Below, in pieces: positions 1 through 12,000 of a stretch of 64,000 nt of DNA. Where the stretch lies: positions 10,354,001 to 10,418,000 of the forward strand of contig JANTQA010000057.1 in assembly GCA_027625915.1 (NCBI GenBank), written 5' to 3'. The translations under genes were made by a program, and so were the position numbers. Position 1 is the first letter of the stretch; each line of letters opens with the position of its first letter. This DNA comes from Anaeramoeba flamelloides. Lineage: Eukaryota; Metamonada; Anaeramoebidae. The notes beneath the pieces are model-generated. The model saw nothing but the letters and a program-made list of their open reading frames with translations. It ran no database searches and had not been told where the DNA came from.

Positions 1-1988
1 TTTGTTGAGTTTTAAAGAATGATGAATATATATGATTATAATTGACTATTTTTATTAAAATAAAAATATGATCAATTATGAAATTTGAAAATTCATAATT
101 TTTCCAAATAGTAACCATAATTGATTAAACATCTAAGATATTTATTTTAGAATATTTTCATTGAAATATCTGGAAAAAATGAAAAAAAAATGTCCATTTT
201 TCTGAAAAAACAAATTAAATGTAATTTCAATAAAAATACAGGAATATAGCAAAGACAAAAATCATCTTTTTAACAAAATATACAGTTATAACTCAATATT
301 CTATTAGAAATATTAACACAATAAAAGATATTAGGAAAAAAATTATTACCAAAAAGAAATAAATCAATTCAATTTTTAATGAAAAAATATTGTTTAAAAC
401 TTTGTTGAGAAATTTTAATATCTTTTATTTAAGTTATTTGATACTAAAAAATAATAAAATTATTATAAAGTTAAATGAATGAACTTTAATAATTTTATAT
501 ATTTAACTAAACTCTTTTTCAAAGAAAAATAAACACCTCTCAAATCATCTATACTATTGAATTTGATGTTAATAAGATAATTACTTATTGGTGATTTTAA
601 TTTGAATTATTCATTTTTTCATTTTGTTTTTTTTTATTTTTGGATTAGTAAACCGTTGGAAAATGAAAAAAAAACAAGATAAGAAGATACAAATTCGGAA
701 ATAATCTAAAACTATAAAAATGGAAATAGTTCAAGTTTGATTTCGAATGGGCTAGAAATAGGAATTAAGAAAGACCATTATTGGATTGATTTATGGAACC
801 AATAAGCAAAGAGAAAATAAAGAAAAGAAAAATTCAAACAAAATACCAAGATGAATTGAGGTTTTATCTCTAAAATGGGACTTTAAAGAACAAAAATCTG
901 ATGTGTAAAGAGTTATCAATAACTTGTAAATAACTTTTTCCCAATTCAACGTATTCAAAGGTTGTTATTGTTTTTAGATTTTTTTTTCATTACAATTTAC
1001 ACAACGAGATTTCTCATTTCAAATAAAAAGGTACATCAATTTTTCGAATATTTTCATTTTAATTTATATTCTTTTGTTTTAATGAGTTGTAAATAGTCAT
1101 TTGAGTGTTTTTTATATTCTAAAATGGTTTTTATATTTTAGAATGATACTACAATTAATTTGATTTAATTATGAATAATTCTTGAAAATTTTTGTTCCCT
1201 TTCATTTGAAAAAGACTTTTAGTTTTCGCAGCGATTTATTTAAGAATTATATTTAAAAATAAAAGTTCCCATGTTTTTTTGGTTATAGTACAAATTAATT
1301 TATAGTCAAGTATTTTAAAACTTTATTTTTTCAATTAATTTTATTTTTTATACCAAGTAATTTTAAAATTTAGTGAATTTATTGTTATTAGATTGTCCAG
1401 CATACCCAAAACAAAAAAATAAGATTTCTTTCTTCTCCTAAGAAGATAATTTTTTAAAAAAATTAATCAGAAAACATATTGATTTAAAACTTTTAGAAAA
1501 TGAGGAAAAGATGGTATAGACGTTTTCAGACAATAATTCATTTTTTAAAAAAATCATCATCAGTATTGAATAGTAGTAATGATATTTTTATTTGAATTTC
1601 CCAATTTCAGGATGATTTAAAAACTAATTTATTTATTTCATTAAATATATTTGTAGATTATTTATAAACTTACTGACTCCCCTAAGAATTACAATCTCTA
1701 GAATTGGGAAAAAAATTATATTGTGTATGGTGTTGTGACTTGTTAATTTTGATCTTAGCTAATCGATCTTGGGGTTAAAGAGTGATTTAATCGAAGATAA
1801 AAAAGTAATAGGTTCATTTTTTTTTCTTTTTTTTTTTTTCAGAAATCTGAATTTATGAGTCAAAAACTAATAGGGTTAAAAATATTTATAAAAAAATGAA
1901 AGTGATGTGTGGATTGGAGATTAAAATTTTAATTATGGGCTTATTTGGAGCTTTTAAAAAAATTATAATTTTTATTTTTTGGTTAATT
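1..1988. other. AT-rich non-coding stretch
   Basis: I see no credible coding region here. All frames are broken by stops at short intervals and the base composition is uniformly AT-rich with many homopolymer A and T runs. No RNA gene or terminal-repeat element was recognised. Confidence 0.5.
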
Positions 1989-2363
1989 CACAAGTGTAAA
2001 TAAGGAATGTAGTAAAAAATAGAGTTTTTACATTTTTCGAGATAAAAAAAAGTTCCATATATTAATCCACAAATTTTGGTAATAGTAAACGAAACACCCG
2101 TTTTGATTTTTGGTCTCAAGGGGATTTTCAATATAAAATAGTTTGGTAAATACCAATACATTGTTCGAAAAATGATTTTTTTTAAAAATTGAAAGATTGG
2201 TATTTACCAAATGATTTTTTGATTTAACTTCGTATTAGTCTATTAAGATAATCAGATATCATATTTACTATTACCAAATTGTCGGTAATTGCATGGAACT
2301 CTTTATTTATCTCGAAAATTGCAAAAACTCTATTTTTTACAACATTTCATATTTACTCTTGTG
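1989..2363. mobile_element. MITE-like element, family with CACAAGTGTAAATA ends (copy 1)
   Basis: The left end reads CACAAGTGTAAATA and about 70 bases inward are repeated inverted at the right end, which closes with TATTTACTCTTGTG. The shared arm includes a TCTCGA.ATAAA-like block and GGAACT next to a tract with GTAATAG. There is no transposase-length frame inside the 375 bp. A second copy lies at 48625-49002 with the same arms, which supports a mobile family. I could not define a target-site duplication, so the superfamily is not assigned. Confidence 0.7.
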
Positions 2364-2819
2364 TTTGGCCAAAAAAAAGTAGCAAAATGAAAATAATATT
2401 TCAATTATCAATCCAAAAAATCAAAAGTTATATATTAAATTCATTCCAGCTATTTTGATCTTTAACTCATAAATTGAACAAACCTCAATTTTTTTGGAAA
2501 TTCTTAAATAATAAACTAATTTTGATAAAATTTTATATCTGATTTTGTTATCCCAAATACTATTAGAATTATAAGTATAAAAATACCAGGTTTGTCAGTT
2601 CTTCAAAATATTCATTAAAGTTGTTTTATTGTAACAATAATTCCATTCTACAATCTCAAAAAATATCAAATAAGAAGTATTAATTATATATCTGAAAAAT
2701 TTCTTTTTTATATATGAAGTTAATTTCATCTCAGTAGGAATTGTTTTGAGTATTTTATTAAAGAATATTTCAATTTTTAAATTTATTTGTCAAATTAAAA
2801 ACTTTTTAAAAATCAAAAG

Positions 2820-3052
2820 TAATTTTTTCTATGGAACTGCTCAGCCTATGAAAATATTAAAAAAAAATAATATATCGAATATATTAAATAATAATAATAT
2901 TTCTAATATTATTATAAAAAAGGATTCAAACTGCTTATTAGCCTTAGTGGGTAATAAACTTATTTTTGAGTCTTTAATTAAATTCCTAAATAAAAATTTA
3001 GGAAAACGGGCAAATAAGAGGTGTCAATAACTCCAACCTTAAATAATAAAAA
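2820..3052 (+). mobile_element. LINE 3' end fragment (copy 1)
   Basis: This stretch matches 20438-20695 along its whole length, including the block encoding GNKLIFESLIKFLNKNLG and the end TTAAATAATAAA followed by poly(A). The equivalent copy at 20.3 kb encodes a zinc-knuckle typical of the C-terminus of non-LTR retrotransposon ORF2. Here the knuckle cysteines are lost (the WNC position reads YGT) and only the last ~70 codons remain. It is a 5'-truncated, decayed copy ending in an A-rich tail. Confidence 0.65.
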
Positions 3053-3764
3053 AAAAAATTAAAAGTAATTTTTGACAAATAAAAAAATACAAAAGAAAAT
3101 AAATTTTCAAAGAGATAAAAATAAAAAAGCTCTTCAAAACTTACATCCAACAACAATAATAACAACATGCTTCTTTAAATATTCTTTAGTTTTGAATATT
3201 TAAAAGATGAGATAAATTAATGCTTTATAAAGAAAATACTCAAAATAGAAAATGTGAGAATAACATTTTGTGGGAATTAATAAAAACTTTCTATACTTTA
3301 ATGATCAGAACTTTAAAAAAAGGAACAAACTCACACAAACATTCTTCTCTTTATAAAAATAACAAATTAATTTCAAATAGTGGAAAAATAAACCTTAAAT
3401 TTTTAGGGAATTGGTTTCATTCAGATTTTGGAAAAAGGAAAATATAAATTGCTAAAACAACATTTACCTCTATTAAAATTAATGCAAAGATGAATCCGAT
3501 AAATCTAAGAACCCAAATATCATGCTCCAGCACCCTATACTTGAGAATTTTATATCAAATATTAGTGATTACAAACCTTAAACTTTTAGAATTCTAAAAA
3601 AGAAAAAGGAAAAAGGAAAAAGGAAGAAAGAATTGGTGAAAATAAAGATCCAAAACAATAAACATTTTATCTACAGAGCCCAAGAACAAAACTCAAATTA
3701 CTGTTTTTCATTTTTTGTATTTGTTTTTGAGTCTTTTTTCTTCCGAACATAATTAAATTTTTAC
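3053..3764. other. Intergenic, upstream of the Ras-like gene
   Basis: A 75-codon ATG frame (3220-3447) lies here but shows no recognisable domain and has the base composition of the surrounding spacer. The last 100 bases before the Ras start are T-rich with a TTCTTCCG tract, possibly promoter or 5' leader. No other feature was seen. Confidence 0.35.
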
Positions 3765-6700
3765 ATGACTGAACTTCGTTATCAAATAGTAATTGCTGGA
3801 CCTGGTAGCGTGGGAAAATCTGCAATAACACTTCAATTTATTTCACAACAATTTATTCGGGATTATGGTACTTCTTCTTTTTCTTTTTCCTCTTTTCTTA
3901 AATTACATTTATTTGTTTTGTTATCAAATTTATTTGTTTTTGTTTTTGTTTTTGTTGTCAAAAATCCCCATCTATTTTCGTTTATTTCCTATTTTCTTTA
4001 CACTCAACCCTTTTTTCTTTTTTCATGTTTGACACCAACCCAAACATTTTTTTTCACTGAAAATGACTTTGAACAAACTCAATTTATTTTATTACAAAAA
4101 GATCCGACAATCGAAGGTAAAATAGAAAAACTTTTTTTTTTTTTGTTTTTTTTTTTTTTTTGTTATTCTGCTTAAAAATGGTTTTTTTTCTTCTGTCTTC
4201 GATTATTCTCATTTCCGAACAAAAACAAATAAATTTTTTGCGATTTAGAATGTTACAAAAAGCACATCTATGTCGACAGTGAAGTTGCATATCTTGATAT
4301 TTTGGTAAAATTCCTTTTTTTTGTTTATTTTTGATCTTTATTCTTCTTATTCATGTTTGATCGTTATTCCTTGCTGTAAATTATTCTCAAATTGTAATAC
4401 TTTTTTTCTTGATTCGAATCAAAACACTTGTTTTTGTTCAAATCAAAAGAGAGCTCGTTTCAAAATCAAAGGGTTTCACTATTTTAATGAATACTGTTAA
4501 TTGGGAAATAAATTTAAAAAAATTTTTCATTCACCCCTTCCCAAAAACATATTTCAAAGATCTCTTAAAATTTAAACCCTTTAAATTATTAAATCTTGTT
4601 TGTGTTTTGACTTCCTAATTGTGAGTTAGGGGCTTGATTGAATTTACTGATAAATTCAAATATATTAAATAAAATTTTTAGTTCAATTTCCTAATTTTGT
4701 AATCTCATTTCTCAACTTTTAAAACAACTCAAGAGAAAGAACCTTATTAAGGAGAGCCAATTTTACAAAGTTTTTTAACATTTTAAAGAAAGAGAATGCT
4801 TCTTCAAAGCTTGTGTAAAATAATTTGTAAAATAGGAAACGGAAGTAAAAATTTACAGATATTTATTTGAATTTATCAGTATTTACATGTTCTTTTTTTA
4901 TTTTTTTTCGGAATTTGATCTTGATTAATTGTTTGAATTACACCTTTTGGTAAATGGTAACTTGACAATTTCAAGATTTCTTTAAAATTTTCAAAAATTT
5001 GTTTTTTTTTCAAAAAGATGAATGAAATTTTTCTTCAATTTATTTTTCAATTAACCATTCTGGAAAAAAATTGCCAAATCGGTTTTAAAGCAGTGAAAAA
5101 AATACTGGACATGAAAATAATCTAGGACAAGATTTTTAATTGCGAATATTAGTAAAATTGTTTTGTGTAATTTCATTATATTAAAATCAAATCATTTTTT
5201 AGAAGAATCAAACTTTTTAAATTATAACTCACCCACTTATTAGAATGATGATTAATGAAATCAAACTTGTTCAAAACACTATTCAATCAATCAAAAAACA
5301 TAGGATAAAAATTATCATTTTCCAAACTCTAGTAAACCTCTATAAAACTCGAGTAATTGTTTTTCAAAAAAAGTTGATCTACTTTAGCTATCAAACATTT
5401 ACTTGAGTATTCTATAGAAAAACTACTTTAATGAACTTTAGGTAGGTTTATTACTAATCTCATAAAAAAATTGGTTATTTATTAACAGGATTTGATCTTA
5501 AATAAATGAAATTACACAACAATTTTACTAATATTCACAATTAAAAATCTTGTCAGGGATTATTTTCATGTCCAGTATTTTTTTACCTGCTATAATTGTA
5601 AGGTGGTAGTGAAAAGTGCAAATTTTCACATAATTTTTTACCTGTTTTTTTAGGCTTGACAGAAATCAAAAACCAAGTCCAAAAATTAGATTGCTTCTGG
5701 GAATCAAAATGGAATTCAAAATATTTAATAAAACCAAAATTGAAGCATGTACAATTTTCCAAATTTGAGATTTAATTGTAAAACTTAGATAAAGTGCATT
5801 TTTTTCGATTTTTTGATGCTAGGCTTTTTTCCTATTCGTGTGCAGAATTGGCTTTAAGATTTTAACAATAGGCATTCTTTCAGTTTGAGGAATTTTAATT
5901 TCAGATATCTTCATTAATCTGTGAAAAATAATTAAAAAATTATTTGAAAATTTGCACTTTTCACTACCGTCTTACAATTAAAACCGATTGGACAATTTTT
6001 TTCCATTTGACAATTTTTTTCCAGAATGGGAAATACATTGCTTGAAAGAAGAATTACCAAGCCAACTTCCTTGAATTGAGGCTACCACTATTTGTAAAAA
6101 AATCAATTGAACAAAATTTTCATTCATCTTTCCAAAAAAAAAAAATTCCTCAGAATTCAAACTAATCTTCAAAGTCCTAGATCTAAAAGATGAAACCAAA
6201 ATATAAATATTGCCGAATACCCCAAAGATATTAAATATTCCTTAGGTTATTTACTTTTTTTTTTTTTTTTTTTTAGCTAGCTGAACGAAAATTTTATTCT
6301 ATTTATTTTCGAACAAATAGTAATTGTAAATCAAGAATCCCCTAAATATAATTTCTCAGTAAGGAACTGTATTTGATCAATACCAATAATTTTTATCTTC
6401 TTAAACTTATTTCTTTGTTGACTAATTTTTTTTTTCCCCATTTTTATTACAACCCACCTCACGAACTTTCTCATAACACAAAAAAATAAAAATAAAAATA
6501 AAAATAAAAATAAAAATTAAAATAAAAATAAAAATTCAAATAAAAATCCAAATAAAAATTAAAATTAAAAATAAAAATAAAATTAAAAATAAAAATAAAA
6601 ATAAAAATTAAAAAGGATACAGCAGGACAAGAAGAATATTCAAGTCTAAGATCTCATCATTTTCAAAATGGAGATGGGTTTTTATTAGTTTATTCTGTAG

Positions 6701-7225
6701 ATAATAGAAAAGCTTTTGAAGAAATCGTCGATTTTCACGATGAAATTCTACGGGCCAAAGACGCTGATTCATTACCAATCGTACTTTTGGCCAATAAAGT
6801 AATTATTTATCCGCAACGATCTTTCTTTTTTTATTTCTTATTTTTTTTGTTTTTTAATATTTCTCAGTAAGTGACTAATTGTTCAAATGTACTTGGTGCT
6901 TGTTTTTCCAATAAAAAAAAAAAATAAATAAACACACAACACAATCCATTGATAAAATATTCTACAAAACAATAACTATACGCAAAAACAATTCTAAATA
7001 AAGGTTGATTTACCAAAAAACAACCATGAGGTTTCAAAAAAAGAAGGAAAAGATCTTGCAGATAGTTATGGCTATCCGTTCATGGAAACATCTGCTAAAA
7101 ATGTAATTAATATTGAAGAATCATTTGCTGAATGCGTAAGATCGATTAGAAAAGAAAGGGCTGCTCTTGAACAAAAGTCCGGTGGAAAAGGGAAAAAGGG
7201 AAAGGGGAAATGTTTATTAATGTAA
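3765..7225 (+). CDS. Ras-family small GTPase
   Basis: Membrane-anchored GTP/GDP switch of the Ras branch. Exons by eye: 3765-3867, 4102-4116, 4249-4304, 6616-6798 and 7004-7225; all phases join to give 192 residues. Visible motifs are the P-loop GPGSVGKS (12-19), effector loop DPTIE (35-39), DTAGQ (59-63), NKVD (118-121), TSAK (148-151) and a C-terminal lysine/glycine-rich stretch before CLLM, a CAAX prenylation box. Gln63 is the Ras Gln61 equivalent, which argues against Rap (Thr). The Gly13 position is Ser15 and the Ala11 position is Pro13, both unusual. Exon 2 is only 15 bases. The third intron is 2.3 kb and holds nested transposons. AATAAA at about 7275 may be the poly(A) signal. The exact Ras subtype (Ras, Ral, R-Ras-like) is not settled. 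Confidence 0.93.
5010..6145. mobile_element. TIR element in the third Ras-gene intron, interrupted by a MITE
   Basis: About 190 bases at the left (roughly 5010-5195) recur inverted at the right in two pieces (about 5490-5592 and 5981-6145). Shared blocks, in order from the outside, are AGATGAATGAAA, CATTCTGGAAAAAAATTG, AATCGGTTTTA, GCAG and AATACTGGACATGAAAATAA. The right arm is split by the 384 bp MITE at 5595-5978 and also carries about 90 extra bases near 6030-6110. No transposase frame is visible, so this is a non-autonomous DNA element. The outer limits are approximate because the arms fade into A/T runs. Confidence 0.75.
5595..5978. mobile_element. Nested MITE with ATTGTAAG ends and TA duplication
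   Basis: Terminal inverted repeats of about 45 bases start ATTGTAAGGTGGTAGTGAAA on the left; the reverse complement of the right end starts ATTGTAAGACGGTAGTGAAA. TA flanks it on both sides (5593-5594 and 5979-5980). Removing the insert restores the host element's right arm: CGGTTT-TA-TAGCAG against CGGTTTTAAAGCAG in the left arm. This shows a real insertion event after the host element was in place. The TA duplication suggests mobilisation by a Tc1/mariner-type transposase, an inference. Confidence 0.8.
6477..6615. repeat. AAAAAT-type simple repeat before a splice acceptor
   Basis: About 130 bases of AAAAAT/AAAATA units end directly at the AG that opens Ras exon 4. The same A-rich style of acceptor (AAAAAG before the exon) is seen in PSMA4 exon 2 and importin alpha exon 2. 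Confidence 0.8.
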
Positions 7226-7673
7226 AATAACAATTCTCTTTGTTTTGGTTTGTTTTTTTTTTTCTTATTTTTTGAATAAATTTTCATTTCAGCTTTCAGA
7301 ACAAAATTAAAAAATTAGTATTTTTTTTTATTCTAATTTTGATTTTTCTTCATTGAAGAATAGATAAAAAGTTAATTTAATAAATTATTGGGTAAATACG
7401 AAGATTGTGATGTTAATTTACCAAAACAATTATTTTTTTTTGTTTGTTTTTTTTTGTTTTTTTTTTAAAGGCTCTTTTTAAATTTGATTGCTACATAAAA
7501 TTATTACAAAAGAATTTATCATTTTTTCTCAATCTATTTCAGACATAACTAACAATAATCAAATTAATCTAGTAATGGGTTTGTTTGATCCAGAGTTTTA
7601 AAAATACCTACGAAAGCAACAAGTACACTTCAAGATAAACTATTTTTCAAAAATTTTGACTCTGTTTATAATC
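7226..7673. other. 3' flank of the Ras-like gene
   Basis: T-rich tracts follow the stop codon, with AATAAA at about 7275-7280 as a possible poly(A) signal. No gene was seen. Confidence 0.4.
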
Positions 7674-7839
7674 TTAAGGGAGTAGCCACGGTAAAGGAAA
7701 ATTTTTCACTTTTTTATAATTTTGAAGAGGATCAGAAAATAACATTTTTTACTTTGGTTTTCTCTCATTGATTTTTATTATTTAAAGTACTTCATTCATT
7801 AGATTTTTTAAATTTTTTTTTCAAAGTCTCAAAGAAATT

Positions 7840-7932
7840 GCCACAATAGAATATTGAGTTGAATTGCTTATAATAGTGTTTCAGGTGTTGAATGACTTAT
7901 CTTACGTCCTTATCTCAACATTCTATTGTGGC
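7840..7932. mobile_element. 93 bp mini inverted-repeat insert
   Basis: The ends GCCACAATAGAATATTGAG and CTCAACATTCTATTGTGGC are near-perfect inverted repeats (19 against 19 bases) around a 55-base centre. It is either a very short MITE or a stable hairpin. Only one copy was seen in the window. Confidence 0.55.
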
Positions 7933-8303
7933 ATTTGATTTTTTTATTTTGTTATTTTTGCATCATTTTTGAAATTTTTTTAATCATTACAACAAAAAGC
8001 AAATAGAAATAGTTTTTTCTCTGTTACATTTGGGATTCAATGGATTTTGTTTAAAATGAACAACAACATTACAATTGAAAGAATCACAAAAGGAAACATA
8101 TATGGGACTTAAATAGCTAGAAGGATTCCAAAAAAATAATAATTATCCCAAAACATTTCTTGTTATGGTTTTTAAATAGTCGGATTTGGTCGAATTGGAG
8201 AAGTGAATATGATTATATTCAACCAAATTTTAAACGAAAAAATAGTTATAAGTTTTATTCTAGGAATCTAAAATTATCTTCTCCCAAAAAAAAAATAAAC
8301 TCA

Positions 8304-8828
8304 ATTCCAAAAATTTGGACACATCAGAAAATCAAAAATAGAAAGGTAGAGACTAACTTTATTATATTTTTCCAAACGTAATAGAAAATCACATTTAACT
8401 AAGATAGTTTTAATGTTTTTATAAGTACTCCTTTTTCATCCAAATAAAAGAAAACAATATAAAACAAAAAAATCAAAACTCTGTGTGTCAAAAATAATAA
8501 AACGAGCTGAACAATAAATGTATTGGTAAATTTGTTAAATTTCACTAACAATTGTTGATCTATCAAATGATAAGATATCATTGAACCAATATATGTGATT
8601 TTTCAATTTAAGAAACTTAACACTAACCTTCTATCAAACGATCGAACAAAAAATTCCAGATCAAATAAAAAATATTTTGTAAATGGAAAAAAACGAACTG
8701 AAAAAAGAAACAAAACAAAAAAGACTAAAAATGAACTAGTTTGAAAAATCAAAATTCTTTCCAAATTGAATCTAAAGTATGATATTATTATTCTTTCAGT
8801 GTTTAAACCATGCCTAAATTTTGGGAAT
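8304..8828 (+). mobile_element. MITE with ATTCCAAAAATTTGGACACA ends (copy 1)
   Basis: It matches the reverse complement of 57333-57846 over its whole length, including CAAAACTCTGTGTGTCAAAA and AACAATTGTTGATC blocks. The left end reads ATTCCAAAAATTTGGACACA and the right end is its inverted, more decayed partner (TAAATTTTGGGAAT). It lies inside the TTAA-flanked element at 7674-9040, so it inserted later. It is probably a deletion derivative of a Tc1/mariner-type element, which is inference from size and end structure. Confidence 0.72.
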
Positions 8829-9040
8829 TAAGTTGATTTTTAAAAAAAAAAAAAAAATCAAAACTATTTTATCAATATATTCTCTTTTTTTTTATTGTTA
8901 ACATTACTCAAACAAAAATAACAAATAATTTTTTAAAATAAATTTTTAGAGAATCTACGATCACATCAACTAATATAAAATACTCTTATCTCATCTCTTT
9001 CAAATTTATATCATGTTTTATGGTGTAGCTACTCCCTTAA

Positions 9041-12000
9041 TGGAAGTTGTTTTGAGGGTTTTATCCCATTTTCCTTTCCAAAAAATATTTTCAAATTTTG
9101 GATCGAAACCATTTTTTCTACTTATGCAAATTTTTGTTTTTATTTTTTTTTTCTTTTTTGTTTTGCTTTTTTTTCTTTTTTTTTTTATTTTCTTTTTCTT
9201 TTTGATACTTTTTTTTTTTTGTAAAAAGATCATTTGAAAAAAAAAAAAAGATCTTTGAAAAGACAAATAATCACTTAGAAAATTGAAAACCTATAAAATG
9301 TCTTTTAAAATGAAATTAATTGTCTGCAAAAAATCTTGTTATTAACTTTTTTCAGTCAAAGGTAAGTAATTAACAATCGGTAATTTCTCATTTCAAAAAA
9401 TATGAATCACTTTTTTTGAGTTTTTGGTTTTATTTTTTTTTAATTTTCTAAATATCAGATTTTTATATATTTAGAATGACTTGATGGTTAATTAAAAATC
9501 ATATTTAATTATTAGTTGTTTTTGAGTATTCTCTTAAACTTTATTTTTTTTTCAATTTATTCTTTCAAGTGAATTACAATTTTTGAAATGGAGTTTAGTT
9601 TAAATATAATTTCTGATTTATATTTCATTTTTGTTTGAAAAAGTTGAGAATAAAATTAAAGTAAATAAATATTTGTTACCTTATGATTGTTTTTGGAAAT
9701 TTTTTTTTTAATTTTATATAATCACATTAAATTTTGACTCTGTTGATATGTCATTACTTATTTGGTAATAATTCAATAGATTTACAATTTGGAAAAATTT
9801 ATTTTGTTTCCTCAAAAGAAAAAATATTAATAAGTATTAGAAAACTTTAAATTATTAACTAAATCTAAAAAATTTTTTTGATAAAAATTGAAAAAAAATA
9901 GTTCTTAGTTGAAAGGTAAAGATTATTTAAAAAATATTAAAATAATATTAATATCAATAAATAGCCAGGTTAATAAGTAATGGCAATTATTGTTTATTAC
10001 CTAGATTTTCCAGAATTGAAAATAATTGGGTAAAATCCAAGTTTGTTGTGTATATATTGATATTCTATGAGAATTTTATCATTTTTTTTTTTTAATCTTG
10101 TGTTTTTTTCGAAAATGTATTGATTTTCAAAATGGAAATTAAAAAAAGCCTAAAGGTGCTTTTCCAAAATTCAAAACAAGAAAGAAAAATCAACATAATA
10201 CTATTTTCTTTCAAATTCCTGAAAACCTAACAATTATATATTTTTAATTCTTTTTTTTTTTTTCTGAAAATTATTGGATTTTAGAATCACGAGAAAACTC
10301 AATAATAATTAATCTTCTTTATTTTAATTTTGAAAAAAAAAAGAAAAATATAGTCATTATCTTTTTAATCTCAAAATTAAAAGAAGCATATTAAAAAAAA
10401 AAAAACATCTTTAAAGTGCGTATAGGGTCTACACGTATATGAAAATTAAGTAATTTCACAAATTACTCAAATAAATATATTTAATAGTTATGATAAGAAA
10501 AAAATAAATACAAAATTTTGTAATTTGGATAAAAAAATAATATTTTAATTAAGAGAAATTATTGAAGGTATTGATTACTATCTATTTAATTCTATATTCT
10601 ATAAAGAAAATCAAATAATTTGGATTAAAGATTTAATTCAAATTAACAAAAATATATCAGAATATTAACTTTTTTATTATTTGAAAAAAGATTCATACTT
10701 CGTTTTATCATTAGTTAATCATAAAGAAAATTATCACTCTTAAGGGTCTAGTCATTTACCGTGAATATGCACTATACTTAAGGGGTGGCCCGAGACCAAA
10801 AAGGATATTGTGAAATAGCCCTTCGATTGATTGACAAAATTCAAATAATAATAAAAAAAATTCCATTGGATCTTCTTGATTAAAAAAAACAAACAAAGAA
10901 AAAAAAGTTTGAAACAGTTCTAAATATTAAAAAATCAATATTTAAAAAAAAAATTCATCTTTTCTCATTTTCTATTTCCATATGGTTAAATTTCTTCAAT
11001 TTAAAACAAATTTCTTTCTTGAATTTCACAATCAATTTAATTCTATTTAATCTGGTTTTTGGTTATTTTGTAACCCTCTAAATTTGACAAAGTTTGGATT
11101 TTGTAATATTCTTACGATAAAAATAACTCATTTGAAAAATGAAAAAAAAGAAAAAAAAGTCACCGAGATCTCAAAAAGCGCCAAAGAGTGAAACTTCAAA
11201 ACTGACATAGTTGTTTTCAAAATTGTATATTCACAACCATTCTAATTGGAAATTGAGTGTCGCTATTTGGCAATTTTTTCTAAAATTTCCTCATCTTTAG
11301 TTTTGATTTTTGGAGATCGATCGTATATCATAGGTCGGTTGGTTTTTGATTGGTGTTAGGTCCTCATAAAAATTACTAAAAAGTTTTTTCAGTTTCAGAA
11401 TAAAAAAATTCACCATAATGAATGGAACCTTAATTGAAATTTCTAATTAAAAATAGAGAAATTAGGCAAGTATGAAGACATTATGGACTAGTTGAATTTT
11501 ATGGTCTTAGTACAGTTGAAATAATGTTACAACACAAATAAAAGCCCCTTTAATAGATTATCTATTGAATTAAAATTTACTATTGGTTTTTTTTTTTTTT
11601 GGATTTTAAAACTTTTTATTTAATCCAAACATTTTAAATAAAATTTATCTAGATTTTATTGGAATCTGTCTAGTCTTTACCAATTAATGTTTTTGTACTA
11701 TATTTTTAAACTTACATTTAACATGAGAATATTTGGATATAAATTCAAGATTCATTCACTAAGAATTGTGGTTTTTAGGTAACTTTTCAAGATAAATTTT
11801 GAATTTAGTTTCGTAAAAGCTTTTCTTTTCAAAGCACATACTGTTAATAAAAACTAAATATATATAGTGATCAAAATAATTAGTGCCCAAAGACTATAAT
11901 CAGTGCTTCAAAATATAGTCTGTGCTTTTTTTTTCTTCTTGTTCCAAGTCAACATACAATCAACTACCAAATAGTATACCTAAGTTCAGATCAATTTTGA

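Larger units (their letters stand above)
7674..9040. mobile_element. TTAA-flanked element with GGGAGTAGC ends
   Basis: TTAA at 7674-7677 and 9037-9040 bracket inverted ends GGGAGTAGCCACGG and GGGAGTAGCTACACC (reverse complement of the right side). The interior of about 1.36 kb has no transposase-length frame but contains a 93 bp palindromic insert (7840-7932) and a 0.5 kb MITE (8304-8828). Similar ends occur at 25246-27303 and 53296-54489. TTAA target sites are known for piggyBac, but piggyBac ends normally begin CCC, so I leave the superfamily open. Confidence 0.55.

Noticed and set aside
3220-3447. 75-codon ATG frame upstream of the Ras gene
   Set aside because: No domain, spacer-like composition, no splice or poly(A) context that favours it.
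4410-4432. TTGATTCGAATCAA as a tRNA B box
   Set aside because: It is only a short palindrome; no tRNA arms around it.
9013-9266. Frames on both strands across a T-rich tract
   Set aside because: They arise from a homopolymer-like stretch with no codon structure.
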